This document shows positions 12,267 through 24,401 of a stretch of 64,000 bases of DNA, one piece after another. The stretch spans positions 868,001 to 932,000 of the forward strand of contig NC_089445.1 in assembly GCF_026210795.1 (NCBI RefSeq), given 5' to 3'. Each line of letters starts with the position of its first letter. Within the stretch, counting starts at the first letter, position 1. Below the pieces are notes generated by a model. The model saw nothing but the letters and a program-made list of their open reading frames with translations, made no database searches and had not been told where the DNA came from. The stretch is from Rhizophagus irregularis. Taxonomy: Eukaryota > Glomeromycota > Glomeromycetes > Glomerales > Glomeraceae. The position numbers were made by a program, and so were the translations under genes.

Positions 12267-14318
12267 GATTTTTTCTCTAATCTCTTGATATTCAAATTTG
12301 ATATTGAAACAAAATCAGATATAGAAAAATAGGATCTGTAAAATTTGACCTCACGTGTATGCCGGGTGGGACACGTGGTGAAAGTGGTGAAAGATCAAAC
12401 TCATTTAAAGAATTGAAACTTTTTGTGGGTAACGTTTTTGCAGCAATAGTTAATGAATGACAACTTGAGAAGGCTGAATTTACGTTTATGTGTAAATTTA
12501 AGCAAGGAAATCACGTCTTTCCATATTCTAATGCTTTAATAATTAATATGATCTAGGTTTTTTTAGATAATATTTTCTACTTGCTTTTCTTGAAGCTTTT
12601 AAAATATAAAAAAATTTTTTCCAGATGATTTGAAATTTGAATCAATGCAAAAACTCTCCTTGTTTGAAATAAGTAGTAACCGGTCACAATTAAAGGTGAA
12701 ATTGAGCCTTCTCATTTCTATGTTAAATAAAATTTATAAATTAACTTGATATATAATTTTCTCTATGTAAATCTTTTCCTTGAAGAACAGAGATAGTAAA
12801 CTTATTCATTCAAGAAGTATCCATATAAATTTCCAAGGTATAATTAGTTAGGTGGGTAGTCTGCTACTTTGGCACACCCATTTATCACTTTGCTTTGGTG
12901 GGAAGAGTATCTGAATGATTAACACGCATGGTACTAAATACTAATATGCAATTTTGGTGGAACGTCAATATCGTGTGATGAATTGATAATCTGCCTTTAA
13001 AACAAGGTATGCTGTAAAAATACAATGTGGTGAACAACTACAACGGACTTTCGAGCTGTCGGAAGCTAAAACCAGAGAATTATTTTTTTAATGGTCGCCT
13101 TGAAGTGACACTTACCAGTTTCGGTGTTGTCCGTATGAAATTTTATTAAATTACGTTTGCCCCAGTTCGTAATTTTTTCATTGAAAAAAGGTTTTTACAA
13201 TGAAGCTAGAATATAGTAAGCAGAAATCATATAAACTGGGGCTGTTGTTAAGACGTAAGATCATAAAGTTGTGGATAATATCGCAGTTTAATACCGGGAT
13301 AAAAAAGATATTATCCAAGGAATTACACGAAATATGGCATTCAATACAGCATCACTAAAAGAGACAAGTACGCTCGACCAGTTGTTACGCTTCAATCGCT
13401 TCAATGCTAGCTGCACTTTATTTTACATCACGGAATACACGCATACATTAATTTAAAAGATAAACCCCGAAGTATGAGCAAAATCTTTATTAATTTTCAG
13501 ATAAAGAAGAATAAAATTGGAAGAGAAGCGAAATATTTGACATGCTTTAAAGAAAAGGAATATATGGATCCTAGGCCATATTATGTGAGTCCCGTATCAT
13601 ATTATCTCTCTCGTTTCTGGTAAATTTCTATATCTAATTATTTTATCTTTTAATTATCATAACTAACTATAAGATTCTTACACCTCCATAGTCTTACTAT
13701 AAATACTAGATTTCAATCATCTATTTTACTTTGTAAAACAAAGTCTCGTATCTCACCTAACCCACATAAATGATTGTTCCAAAGCAGAAAGTTCATCAGA
13801 ATTGTTTGATCTTGTCAATTAACTTATCAGATCTGTTTCAATTAAATTTAGTAATAATAAAATAACATTTGAAATGGGGAGTTTTATTTTTGTTATTTGG
13901 TGTTGAGATTATTGAAAAATATATTCTGATAATATTAGCAATAACTTAGGTGTGATTAGATTTATGAATTAGAAGCATCTTAATAATATTAATCCTAATC
14001 ATAAAATAAAGTATAAAAAATATATTTTTCTATATTAACAAAATCCAAATCAAAATCTTTTTTTTGAAAAGCAATAAAGCTCACAAAAAGGCTAAATAAC
14101 TTATTTAAAAATCAGCTATAGATCCTTACTATTTAATTTAGCAATTAAAAGGATTTTCAATAGTTACATTAATACCTTAGAAAAAATAAGTTAAATTAAG
14201 AAAACGTAAAAAGTTTATTAACCTTTGACATATAATGTGACACATAAAAATACATGATTATTGTCCCACAAAATAAATGAAGGAAGAATTGGTTTTTAAA
14301 TAAATTAAAATCTATAAT
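12267..14318. other. Intergenic region, no gene seen
   Basis: AT-rich sequence between the decayed gene and the 3' end of the RBR gene. No supportable coding frame or RNA gene was found. Confidence 0.45.
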
Positions 14319-15676
14319 CTATCCATATAATTGACAAGTTCTTTCATGAAAATGATTTCCATGTCTTCTAATTTGATCAAAATCAGCCAAGCACCTGTAA
14401 TGTAAAAAAAAACACAATGTGAATTCCGTGAAGTAATAACGAAAAAAAAAAATTATTTTCTAAAAAAATATATATATAAATATAAATTACTTACAACCAA
14501 CAAAATTCATGCCTACAACTTTGAACTCTACAAGTCATATGATTACAACCACCATTTTTAGTAATTCTAACGCCGCATTTTGGACATTTTTTAGTTTCAC
14601 GATTAAGTAAATCTTGAGTAGCCATATCTTCACCTTGTTTTGCATCATTATATTGTTCACAAGTAAGATTATCATGCCATGGAATGTCGTGAGTATAACA
14701 TGATTTTTCACCACATGCTTTACAAGTCATTATAGGTTCCTTATCTAATATTGAGAAGAAAAGGTAGGGAAGTTAAAACCATAAAAAAAAAAACTTTTAA
14801 AGGAGAACAAGCTATAAATACTTACCGCTACCGGAATGAATTTGACCGGAACCGCAACCAGCATTTTTACACCACCTGAAATCCGGCATATTACTCAAAG
14901 TTTGTTTTAATGACAAACTGTCAAATCTATAAAAATTTAAAAAAAAAATTAATGTTTTTCCGAAAAAAAAAAAATTGTATATCGCTAAATAATAAATTCC
15001 TTTCTAAAGTAGAAACTAACTTACCGTTCGAATAGATCACCACCAGCAATTCTTTGAACATCATCATATTCAATCAGAAAACCACAATCATTACCAAAAG
15101 GACAAAGAATACCTTCAACATCACCTTTGGTATTTAATTGAGTTTCAATGTGTCGAGAAACACAACTTTTACAAATATCATTTGAATGTATACAATTATT
15201 TGTTATTTTTTCAAATTGATTTAAATCATAAGTTTCTACGCAAATACTACAATCTTTGGTGGTTTTAGAAGTAGAAGAATGAGTGGAATTGGTAGATCTC
15301 TTAGAAGTAACTTTTAACGAAGAAATAAATTCATTAGATTCATTGGTTTTCATAATAGTTTTCATAATCACATAGGAATATATTCCTTACTTTCATTTTC
15401 GCTGTTATCATTTTCGCTATCATCATTTTCGCTGTCATCATTTTCGCTGTCATAATATTCGGTTACTTTACGTTTAACATAATCAGAAGTAACAGAGAAG
15501 CGATATTTCTCATTATTATTTAGGGAAAGATTTGAAGAGGTTGAAGTAGTTGTGTAAGTAAATGGAGAGGAAGTTGAAGTAGTTGTATAAGTATATGGAG
15601 AAGAAGTTGAAGTAGAAGAAGAGCCTTCATTTTTATAAGCAGGATGAGAATTTGATGTAGTTGTATAAGTATACAT
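14319..15676 (-). CDS. RBR-type (RING1-IBR-RING2) E3 ubiquitin ligase, five exons
   Basis: Minus-strand exons 15676-15391, 15310-15025, 14926-14826, 14744-14495 and 14394-14319 join in consistent phase to give 332 residues. Donors GTAAGG, GTAAGT, GTAAGT and GTAAGT are clear. Residues 1-95 are low complexity: Ser/Thr/Tyr repeats (YTTTSTSSP) and an acidic SEND repeat. RING1 begins CSIC (116-119) and ends near CPFGNDCGF. The IBR spans RWCKNAGCGSG to SCYTHD. RING2 carries CPKCG (278-282) and GGCNHMTC, whose first Cys (about residue 291) is the predicted thioester cysteine of RBR ligases. The C-terminus (CLADFDQIRRHGNHFHERTC) supplies the last zinc ligands. RBR enzymes take ubiquitin from an E2 onto this cysteine before the substrate. 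It looks intact; substrate unknown. The first intron has a poor acceptor. Confidence 0.88.
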
Positions 15677-15918
15677 TATGAATAAGATTTACTCTTTAAA
15701 AATTTCAACCGTAGCTACGATTTTTAGAAGAGATAAATTGAAATTAAAAACAAAAAAAAAAGAAAAAAAAAATCAGCAGTCATTTTTGTATTCATTCGGT
15801 ATTTTGGTTTTGTTTGTAAAACAATGGTATATTGTGTAAGGTTATTTTTATTATAAAATTTCTGCGCACAATAACACTATGAAAATCACTAACGGATATT
15901 AATTATTTAGGTTATCAT

Positions 15919-16881
15919 TTAATAACTTTTAGCAAATACATAAGATTTCTCCTCAATTTCGGATACAAATAGTACATCATAACCATTTATCCAATTACCA
16001 TTTACGGGTTTTTTACCCATACGACCACCCGGTAGTAATTCTTGAATATACCAAAATTTAGTATCCAAATTTTGAGTATAATAATATAATTTCGAATTAA
16101 CTTCAAAAGGGGCAGCAACATGAAATGGTTGCCTTAAATGACCATGAGCAGTTTCAGGACCCATTTTACCACCTTCATATAATTCTCTTATAAACCAATA
16201 TCTACGTTCAACATTATGACCATAATAATAAGTTCTATCATCTATATTAAAAGAGAAAGCTACGTGATGAGGTTGAGAACATGTACCACGAGAGGTTTCT
16301 TTGCCCATTTTACCCCCTGGTAATAATTCATGAATTACCCAATTATTTGTTCTGGTATTATGACCATAATGATATATTCTACCATCAACAGTACGAAATG
16401 AGATTGATATATGATAAGTTGATTTCCATGTCCCACTTGAAGTTTCTTTACCTAATATACCACCATCTAATAATTCTTGAATATACCAATAATTTGAATT
16501 TAAATTTTGTGCGTATAAATAACATTTATTATAAATTGTGAATGTGAATAAAATATGATATGGATTTTCTAATGTACCACTTGAAAGTTCTTTACCAAAT
16601 TTTCCTCCTTTTAATAATTCTTGAACATACCATGTATGGTCATTTGTATTATGAGAATAATAATATGTTTTTTCATTAATTTGATATGAAACCGCTACTT
16701 TATCATTAAACTTTTTCGTAGAAGAATAAGAATTTCTTTTATTAGATTTGATTGATAAGGATAATGTTTTTGTGAGTGATTGTCGATTTATACTCTTATT
16801 ATTAGAAGAGGTTGTAGTGGATCCTCTTGTTCTCTCTGTTCCTGCTTTACCGTCTACTAATAATGCCCAATATCCTACCAT
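15919..16881 (-). CDS. Five-repeat, beta-propeller- or lectin-like protein
   Basis: Single open frame of 320 residues. Residues 1-60 are a polar, Ser/Thr/Asn-rich leader (MVGYWALLVDGKAG at the start, not a signal peptide). From residue 62 there are five tandem units of about 48 residues with consensus TYYYGHNTxTxxWYIQELLPGGKMGKETSxGT, followed by a partial sixth unit (EKSYVFAKSY). Each unit would form four short beta strands. The partial last unit could close a ring, as in five-bladed propeller lectins of the tachylectin-2 type (structural inference). No catalytic motif is seen. It lies 240 nt upstream of the RBR gene on the same strand. Function unknown; glycan or protein binding is possible. 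Confidence 0.75.
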   Translation of the reverse strand: MVGYWALLVDGKAGTERTRGSTTTSSNNKSINRQSLTKTLSLSIKSNKRNSYSSTKKFNDKVAVSYQINEKTYYYSHNTNDHTWYVQELLKGGKFGKELSSGTLENPYHILFTFTIYNKCYLYAQNLNSNYWYIQELLDGGILGKETSSGTWKSTYHISISFRTVDGRIYHYGHNTRTNNWVIHELLPGGKMGKETSRGTCSQPHHVAFSFNIDDRTYYYGHNVERRYWFIRELYEGGKMGPETAHGHLRQPFHVAAPFEVNSKLYYYTQNLDTKFWYIQELLPGGRMGKKPVNGNWINGYDVLFVSEIEEKSYVFAKSY

Positions 16882-18656
16882 CTTTTCTTATGAGGAAGTA
16901 ATAGATTGTTTTTTTAAAGATGATAAATATAATATTGTTCAAAAAAAAAAATATGTAAATAAAATTTTCAAATAATGCCTGTATGACTTGAATGATGAAA
17001 ATAAATAGAATTTTTTTCTCTCTCTTGAATTTTACAAAAAAAAAATCTCTCAACTCGCGTCCCATATATATATATTTAAATAAATTAATCTATTATTAGT
17101 AAAAAATGTACAAAAAATATTAATACATAAATCTGCATTAAAACAAACAAACAATTTACACAATAATATTTACATAATTCTGTTTTAAAAAAACGAGCAC
17201 GAATCAGATTAATTATATTAATTACACATGGATCTCACTTAAACAAATTTGGATCACATGAACTCTTTTCATTGGTCCTTATAAGTAAAAGAAATATAAG
17301 AAATTTCTAAAAGAAAGATAGACTTTTATTGTCTGATTTAAGCAAAGAACTTTATTTACGTAAAATAAAGAAAAATATTAACTGTTGAAAAAACATTTCT
17401 CCGTAAATACTTAATATTATCGATGAACAATAAATTCAATTTCATGTTTCAAATATGTAAAACCTTTACAAAATTTAATTTTTAACAAAAAAAAAAATAT
17501 TAGTAAAACAAGGAGGAATTCAGTATTAAGAATAAGGAAAATAATTATATCCAAAAATATCAAAAAAAAAATCCGATTTCTTGTGAGTTTCAATTTTTCA
17601 ATTAAAGCTGTTGCCATGTCCCCTAATTAGTATATTTTTGGTCTTGTGCACATATTTTTCTGACAACTGACAATTCAAAAAAAAAAAATAAAACCTTAAT
17701 ATTCTTAATATTCTTAACGTCAAAAATAAAGGGGTGTTTTGTGAAAATGCTTAATAAAGATTAGCCCTAAAATTTCCTTTTTCTGTGGTCACCGAAATAT
17801 TGTCTAAATTAAGTCCGAAGTTCGTTAAACTAAAATAAGTTATTATTCCATGGTTATGATTATTCATAAAATTAAACAATTTAGGGGGTAATAAAGCTAA
17901 ATAATATGTACACTTTTGTAATATTATGCATTTATGCCCATTATACCCCAAGCTGGAATTTAAAGAAATGATGATGTTTCACTGATTAATAAGTATTATG
18001 TTTTATTATCCCATTTATGGTCCTGTGAACCCTCGTGCATACTTGGCATTATGTCTAGATTCTTAGTCAGAATTATTCTTTCGTGCTTAAAAAATTTGAA
18101 ATTTTTCAGACTTTCCTGTTTTTGATTTCAAATTTTATGATATTTTATGCTGAAACCTATTTTTTGAATTTTATTTATTATAGATCCCCATACCCTTTTT
18201 TGTTACAGAATAATCTACATTATCAAACATTAAAATAATGCTAATTGTTTATATTTAATAATTTCTATGGAATTTACGCATTTAAGAGAATTAATATTAT
18301 TTTAAATCAATTTCTTAAAAGTCATTGTGTCATAAAAAAAAAAAAATTCTATTGAAACTTGAGATTATACTAACTCAAAAAATTAAGATGATTGAGCTAA
18401 GTTCAACAATATAATGAACCACTAGTTTTTATTTATTTATTTATTTATTTTATTACTAAAAGAGAAATGAACCACTAGTTTACTACCATCACCACTTTTA
18501 CTTTTTCTTTCCAAAATCACCACGTGATTTTTGTGGCAATTTTTTCACGTTCAAATTTTAAATAATTATCCCACTTTTCACGTGCCAACTATTAATAAAT
18601 TAAAGATTATCAATCAAACGCGAAAATTTTAATTTCCGCGTACAAAAAATTTTACA
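16882..18656. other. Intergenic region with a (TTTA)n run and CACGTG sites
   Basis: No gene is seen. A tetranucleotide run (attt)n lies at about 18428-18452. Two CACGTG boxes (about 18519 and 18578) lie 80-140 nt upstream of the SAM-domain pseudogene start and could be relics of its promoter. Confidence 0.4.
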
Positions 18657-20057
18657 ATGTACGATTGCAAAGACTATAAAGTTTACAGTATAAAAAAACA
18701 GAACCCTTTAGTATTAAAGAACGAGAATATCAAATAGGAACCTGTTATTCATGTCAAAAGTGCCTTTACTAAATACTAACTAGAGATCAAAATACTTATA
18801 ATAAAAGTGAGAAAAATAAAGATCAAACGCAAGAAAATAATCAGATTTTGATAAATTAAAAAGTGAAACAACTATAAAGCAATCTGATGAAATTTCTAAA
18901 GTAGATAACATGCTTAATTCAGATTCATCTTTTCGCTTTAAACTAGTAATTAAACACCTGATTTAATAAGGCAATACTTTAGAAACAAACCAGTTGATTA
19001 TTATGAATTTGAAGAACTAATACTACAAAGGGTTTGTGAAACAGTTGGTTTATTAGTTCATACTGATTATGAATTATCATATAAATCAAGAAAAAGGAAT
19101 AGGAGCTGGTACTATTTAGAAGAGGAAGATTTTGAAGAATTTATAAAAGAATATTATAGGTTAACTAGCTCTAATAAGGTTTTGTTTATTACCGTGGTTA
19201 TTCAAAAAAAAAAGAAACGTCGAAAAGAAAAAAGGTATTTATATTTCTTAAAAAATTTATTTGTTTAATATTATTATTAATTTATTTATATTTTTCAATT
19301 AGAAACATTTAATATTAGATGATGGTGAAGAATCTATAAGTGAAGAAAATAAGATTACGCCACCTTCAAAACAAAAAAAGAAAACTTCCGTTCCTAAAGA
19401 ATCAAATTTGGATGAGATCGATCTTATGAAGGGGGAAATTCACAAGAAACTCAAAGAAAAGCATGGATGTGATATCCCATAAAACAGGATATTGTTACAT
19501 CAAAGATGATAGATATTTACCACTCACAACATTACATTTATCTATGTGGACTGATGAAATTGTAACTATGTTAATTTAAACAATTATTTATTTTTTTATT
19601 TTCACATTTTTATTACAGTATAAGAATCATTGTGATTACGAAACTCCACTACCACATCCTAATTTTGGAATTGGAAACTCTCTAAAGGTTCCATCATCAA
19701 ATCAATCATCAACAGCATCAGCAAGTAATGAATTTATAAACTGTTATTCACATTATAATATTTTACAACCGAATGCTTATCCTTATATTATGGATGGCCG
19801 CCATATCCATCACCACATCCACTATCACATCACAACTTTTACCATCATATTCATTACCATTTACATTATCACATCCATCAAATATTTCATCTATGAAGGA
19901 GTTTTTGGAAGAACTTGATAAACAATATGGTGAAAGTAAATATACAAATTTTTTACAAAAATTTGAAGAGGAGGAGATTACTGTATCACAAATTGCAGAG
20001 ATGAGTCCTGAAATTTTATTAAATGAATTTGGTATAGAGATAATGGGACGTAGATAA
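18657..20057 (+). pseudogene. SAM-domain protein pseudogene
   Basis: From an ATG at 18657 the frame reads MYDCKDYKVYSIKKQNP. After a frameshift it runs EREYQIGTCYSCQKCLY to a stop. Later blocks are VDYYEFEELILQRVCETVG to about 19236, then after an intron EESISEENKITPPSKQKKK, a frameshift at about 19480, HKTGYCYIKDDRYLPLTTLH, another intron ending TTACAG at 19619, a Ser/Pro/His-rich linker with frameshifts near 19780, and finally MKEFLEELDKQYGESKYTNF to GIEIMGRR (19893-20057). The last block resembles a SAM domain. The order (N-terminal DNA-associated-looking region, basic linker, SAM) suggests a member of an amplified family. At least four disabling changes make it non-functional. Confidence 0.6.
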
Positions 20058-20096
20058 AAATTTATATCATCACATTTTTTTGTTATATTCTTTTGT

Positions 20097-21297
20097 TCAA
20101 TTAATAAAATTATCTGGCAATTTATAAAATGATTTTGGTCTACAAATGCATAAATTGAGTTTATTAATATGAATAAATTGATTCGTTAAAATAACCTTCG
20201 CCATATCAGGTGTTACGTGAGGAAATGCTAATATAAATGGATATTTGGGATCAGTGCAGCTTTCTACAAATATTCTATATCTTTTTAACCATGATTTAAT
20301 TCCAGAAAAAGTTGTTTCGATGGGATTATAATCTGGAGAGTATGGAGGCAAATAAAGTACTTTACATCCCATTTGTTCAATTGATTCTGTCAATTTTTCA
20401 TCGTGATGAAAAATTTGCGTTGTCCATAACAATTACACTATTTTTATTCGGATATTCATTCATTTGAGGTAACTAAAAAAACAAATATAAAATATATCTG
20501 ATATATTTATTTTAAATAAATAAAATAAGTAAATAGATAAGCAACATACCACTTGTGTAAGAATAAATGTCTGAAATCTTTCTTTATTACAACTTCCTTC
20601 TATGAAATCAGCAGCTATAAATCCATCTAATGTCAATGCTGGTAAAATAGTATACTGTTTGCCTCTCACAAAAACAATACTTTTTTCAACCTTTACATTT
20701 TTCATGCTATATCCATAGGCTCTCCATCAATAAAAACAAGCTGTTCTGGTTGAATTCACTTCCTATTTTATACATAAAATGCTATGTAAAAGCTCACTCC
20801 TTTCTTTTGCAGCTTTTGTAACTAGAATAGAAATATTTAATTTAATAATTAAATAATCAAATAAAAATGAATTAAAATCTTATAGAACCTTTTTTCTTGT
20901 TATTCCAAGATGTTTGAGTGTTCTTCATAAAGTAGGTATCGATATGAGCTTGCCAGTTAACCTTTCCATCTCATCATCCATTTCATCAAGATGCCAATCT
21001 TTCTTATCTTTTACAAGTGAAACTAAAATCTGTAATATAAAATGTTCAATCAATAAAATAAATTTGCAATAATGATAAATTAATAATTAAAGAAATTCAT
21101 TTAAATCAACAAGATTTAAAGTTTTTCTTCTTCCTTGACGACCTTTAAATGGATGAGTTACATAACCCCAATGATCGTAAATTCTTCTAATTTTATATAC
21201 AGTAGTAAAGTCTAAGAGCAGTTTCTTTTGCTGAAAATCCATCGAATTGATGGTAAATGATACGCCATCTTATATCATTACTTAAAATCTTTATCAT
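20097..21297 (-). pseudogene. Tc1/mariner (IS630-like) transposase pseudogene
   Basis: On the minus strand from an ATG at 21297: MIKILSNDIRWRIIYHQFDG, then after a frameshift IRRIYDHWGYVTHPFKGRQG (helix-turn-helix region). A segment near 20930-21020 (WHLDEMDDEMERL to RTLKHLGITRKK) follows, and then a deletion with frame change at about 20705-20740. The catalytic part follows: KQYTILPALTLDGFIAADF, an intron 20461-20550 (donor GTATGT), VIVMDNA (second Asp), a frameshift at about 20412, then HHDEKLTESIEQMGCKV and LPPYSPDYNPIETTFSGIK with the third acidic residue. Order and motifs match the DDE_3 superfamily. Several frameshifts mean it is dead. It lies tail to tail with the SAM pseudogene. No clear terminal inverted repeats were found. 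Confidence 0.75.
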
Positions 21298-21539
21298 TTT
21301 TTGTTATCACGAAACTCACAATATGAAGTATTTTCTGAAAAATTGAAGCTATATTATGGTTCAATTTTGTTTTAATTTTATTATTATTTAGTATTATTTA
21401 ACAACTAATTATATATTATAAACTTTATATTAGTCTTATATAAAGCAATATATTTATATAGAAAAAAAAATCGCGTATTTTTATGTCAGTAAAATATAAA
21501 GGTTACAAAATCCAAGTGATCGACATGTGGCTTGGAATT

Positions 21540-21848
21540 TCACATATTTCTGAAAACGTCGATAATTCGCCTAGTAGTTACCATTTTTCTTTTTTCACTA
21601 CGTGGCAGACTTTTCTGATTAACTGGAAGTTGTATGACACCAGACATCTTTTCGAAAATTTGGATCAATTCATCATCGCTATACTCTTTCCCATATTCTA
21701 TTATTTTCTGGTTGTATACCGTCACCCAATCATTTTCGTGTCCTAAAAATTCCCCTATATCAAGTGCGTTGTAAAAAAATATGATGTTGTGAACATCATC
21801 AATATTAGACTCGTTATCAGTGATCCGGAAGAAACAATGTCTTCTCAT
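21540..21848 (-). pseudogene. Protein fragment, unknown family
   Basis: A 102-residue frame is protein-like in composition (ALDIGEFLGHENDWVTVYNQ, EYGKEYSDDELIQIFEKM) and starts at an ATG. I do not recognise a domain with confidence. It may be the C-terminal part of a transposon-derived gene, since the neighbourhood is transposon debris. No intron or regulatory context is visible. Confidence 0.35.
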
Positions 21849-21907
21849 ATATTACGGCATTGAGGAGGGCCAGTTGAAGTTATTATCCGTACGAACTATA
21901 AATAGAT

Positions 21908-22019
21908 CAAGAAAATAAACACCAAGACACTACTATATGTATTGCCACTATGCTATTCAAGAAAATAAACACCAAGATACTACTATATGTATTGCCACTA
22001 TGCTATTCAAGAAAATAAA
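21908..22019. repeat. 50-bp tandem duplication
   Basis: A 50-bp unit starting caagaaaataaacaccaaga at 21908 is repeated at 21958 with one mismatch and followed by a 12-nt partial third copy at 22008. The near identity indicates a recent slippage event. Confidence 0.9.
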
Positions 22020-23400
22020 AGCTTTATTACCAAGAAACGTTCACTTGACCAGGCTTTTTCTCATATTTTAAGAGAGTTTGAGACGTTTCAGGTAGATTTT
22101 GAACTGGCTGAAGAGATCCCATTACTCGAGATAAAATAAAAAATCTAAAGAGACATCTTTTGATAGTACGTGTTTATTATATATTTATTTGGAAAAGATT
22201 CTTGTTGTAGGATCAATGGGAACAGGCATGACGAATTTTGTATATAGCGAAAAAAACAATTAGTAATTCACCAATTTATTTATACAAAATCTATTGTCAC
22301 ACAGATTAATGAAAAATATAATGATTAAAATCCGTAGCAAAATCTACACGTTGAAAATTTAATGCGAGATAAAAATTCATGTTAAAGGCCTGGAAAAGTA
22401 TCCGCCTTGATCTTTAAGAAATTTGACGCTTAATTTTTTAGTACGATATTGCGTCAAACATTAAGATGCTTATATGAATTTTCTGATGTACTGCGCCAGA
22501 CTTTTGCTGTGCATCTATTATACGCGTGATAATTGTCAAAAGATTTTCTTAGCGAAGATCAAAATGCCGATATAGTAAGAAGAGTAATATATCCGAAAAT
22601 TTTATGGACGTTTAATATAACAAAGATTTGATTAAATGATCTCAAATAGCCAGTGCGAATAATCAAGCATACCATTAATTTTATTTGCGGAGTTATTTCC
22701 AATGATTTCATGATGTTTTTGATTGATGATTGATAAAGCGGTAAGATTTAGTATATTTTATTAATTTCGCTTGATTTTTGCTTTATTTGTATAGTACAAG
22801 GCAGATAAAAAGAACCACTAACCAGCGCCTCACTCTATTTTATAGGATTTGTAATAAGACTTTACCTGACAATACTTTTTTTTTCTATTTAACAGATCAA
22901 ACTCAAACGGAAAGTTGATTTATGTTCGGTTGAAATTCTTGATAAGTCAACTACCCAACAAGGTGGCGAAATTCTGGATCTCTATAGACCTTCACAAAAA
23001 AAAATAATGTATTGATAATGAACCTAGTGAAGTTAATAATTATGATGAAAGTGAAGATGTGTCAGGTAATTATTTTTATTCCGGATCATTTCGTATGGTG
23101 GCCTAGTAAGAAAGCATAACTCAATAAAAATTATTTTCAAACTAGATACACTTCTCCAAAGGACCATAAGTTCTACAATACCAGAACAACAATTTGACCT
23201 AGAGAAACTTCGTGAGGAGATCTGCGAGGAGATCCGTGAAGAGATTCGTGAATAAATCCGTCAATTCCGTGATAAAATCCGTGAAGAAATGTATGAAATG
23301 TGCAAATATTTCGTAAAGAAATTTGTAAAGAAGTCCGTAAAGAAATTTGTGATGCAGTAAAAGAAATAAATGGCCAGCGAAGTACCAATTATAGAAGTTA
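22020..23400 (+). pseudogene. Decayed coding fragments with a coiled-coil REEI repeat
   Basis: Scattered plus-strand blocks look like protein: KKRSLDQAFSHILREFETF (about 22030-22130), DLCSVEILDKSTTQQGG (about 22918-22980), DNEPSEVNNYDESEDVSG (about 23015-23065, ending at a possible GTAATT donor) and LREEICEEIREEIRE (about 23205-23254). The last has an approximate 12-nt tandem repeat encoding R-E-E-I and then a stop. No block has an intact start or domain. They may be parts of one dead gene or of several. Confidence 0.35.
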
Positions 23401-23731
23401 AAAGTGTTTGATGAATATTAATGATTATTTTGTTGAGTGAGATGATTGATCTTGAATAATACACTTTCTAGTTATTATCGTCAAAATTTCTGTATCGCAA
23501 GTTCGCAACTTAATTTATAGTAAATAAAGTTAGCTTTATTTTTATTAACTATATATTTACATATATGCATACGATGTCATGATATGATGTTTGTTCTTTA
23601 AGACAAAAGAAAGGTCCCAAAAGATTATGATTTCTTTAGCGAGATGAGGTCTGGGATCAAGCAAATTCACTTACATTAGCTTCCTACTGCAATTTAACCA
23701 AGTCCAATAAAGTATTAAGTATAACCCCGAA

Positions 23732-24200
23732 TATCTGGATTGGCATGCCAAATTAAGTGGGTTACCGACAGATAAGATTCGTTCTAATTTATACAAAAGA
23801 TATAAAAAAGAAACTGGGCATGAGCCATCAGAAGCTGTGATAAATATGTCAGCAAAACCTCAGATCTCTGATTTCAAGCCTATCACTTTCGAAGCCAAAT
23901 CTGATCCAGAATTAATTATCAAATCCGTGTTAGAGCATTTTTCATACTGAAATAGTTTCAGAGGGATTGACAATTATAATTTTGCATTTGCTCAGCCATG
24001 GGACTCGCCATGCCCTATTTGTGATGGAAAACATGGGAATTATGGATTACATGGTGAATGGTATAGAAATGGAACAGAATATTGTCTTACCTACAACAGT
24101 TCAAGCGATAAATTCAAGTTCGCGTTCGTAGCATATGAGACCGATCACCTGAAAAAAATGGTGTATTTATTTTTTTGTGTAATGAAAATTGTCAGCTGGT
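23732..24200 (+). pseudogene. Zinc-ribbon repeat-family fragment, copy B
   Basis: Reads YLDWHAKLSGLPTDKIRSNL, then ITFEAKSDPELIIKSVLEHF, a stop/frame change at about 23948, FRGIDNYNFAFAQPWDSPCP, and after another frame change a block with the second Cys region. This is the longest of the three copies and shows what precedes the zinc ribbon. Copy A is 5961-6240; the short copy C is 43960-44085. The gaps and stops mark it as dead. The family could be transposon-encoded. Confidence 0.5.
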
Positions 24201-24320
24201 CGATTTAAATTACTATATTAAACCCCTTGTCAATCTTTACATAAGGATAGTGTCTATTGTAATTTTAAGGAGTGCGACCTCTAGAGGTGCGATTCTTCAA
24301 ATAAAACAACCAATTCTTAC

Positions 24321-24401
24321 CTGTCTTTCTCGTAACAATTCTAATTTTTGCGTATCCTCGATATATTGCCAAAAGCTCTTATCCGTTTTTTCATCTTTAA
24401 T
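24321..24401 (-). other. Isolated exon-like segment, 27 codons
   Basis: On the minus strand an open 81-nt block (IKDEKTDKSFWQYIEDTQKL onward to RERQ) is flanked by a TTACAG acceptor and a GTAAGA donor, in phase 0 at both ends. No adjoining exon could be joined with confidence, so it may be a relic exon. Confidence 0.35.

Noticed and set aside
16281-16541. 86-codon plus-strand frame
   Set aside because: Antisense to the five-repeat protein; repeat-driven shadow.
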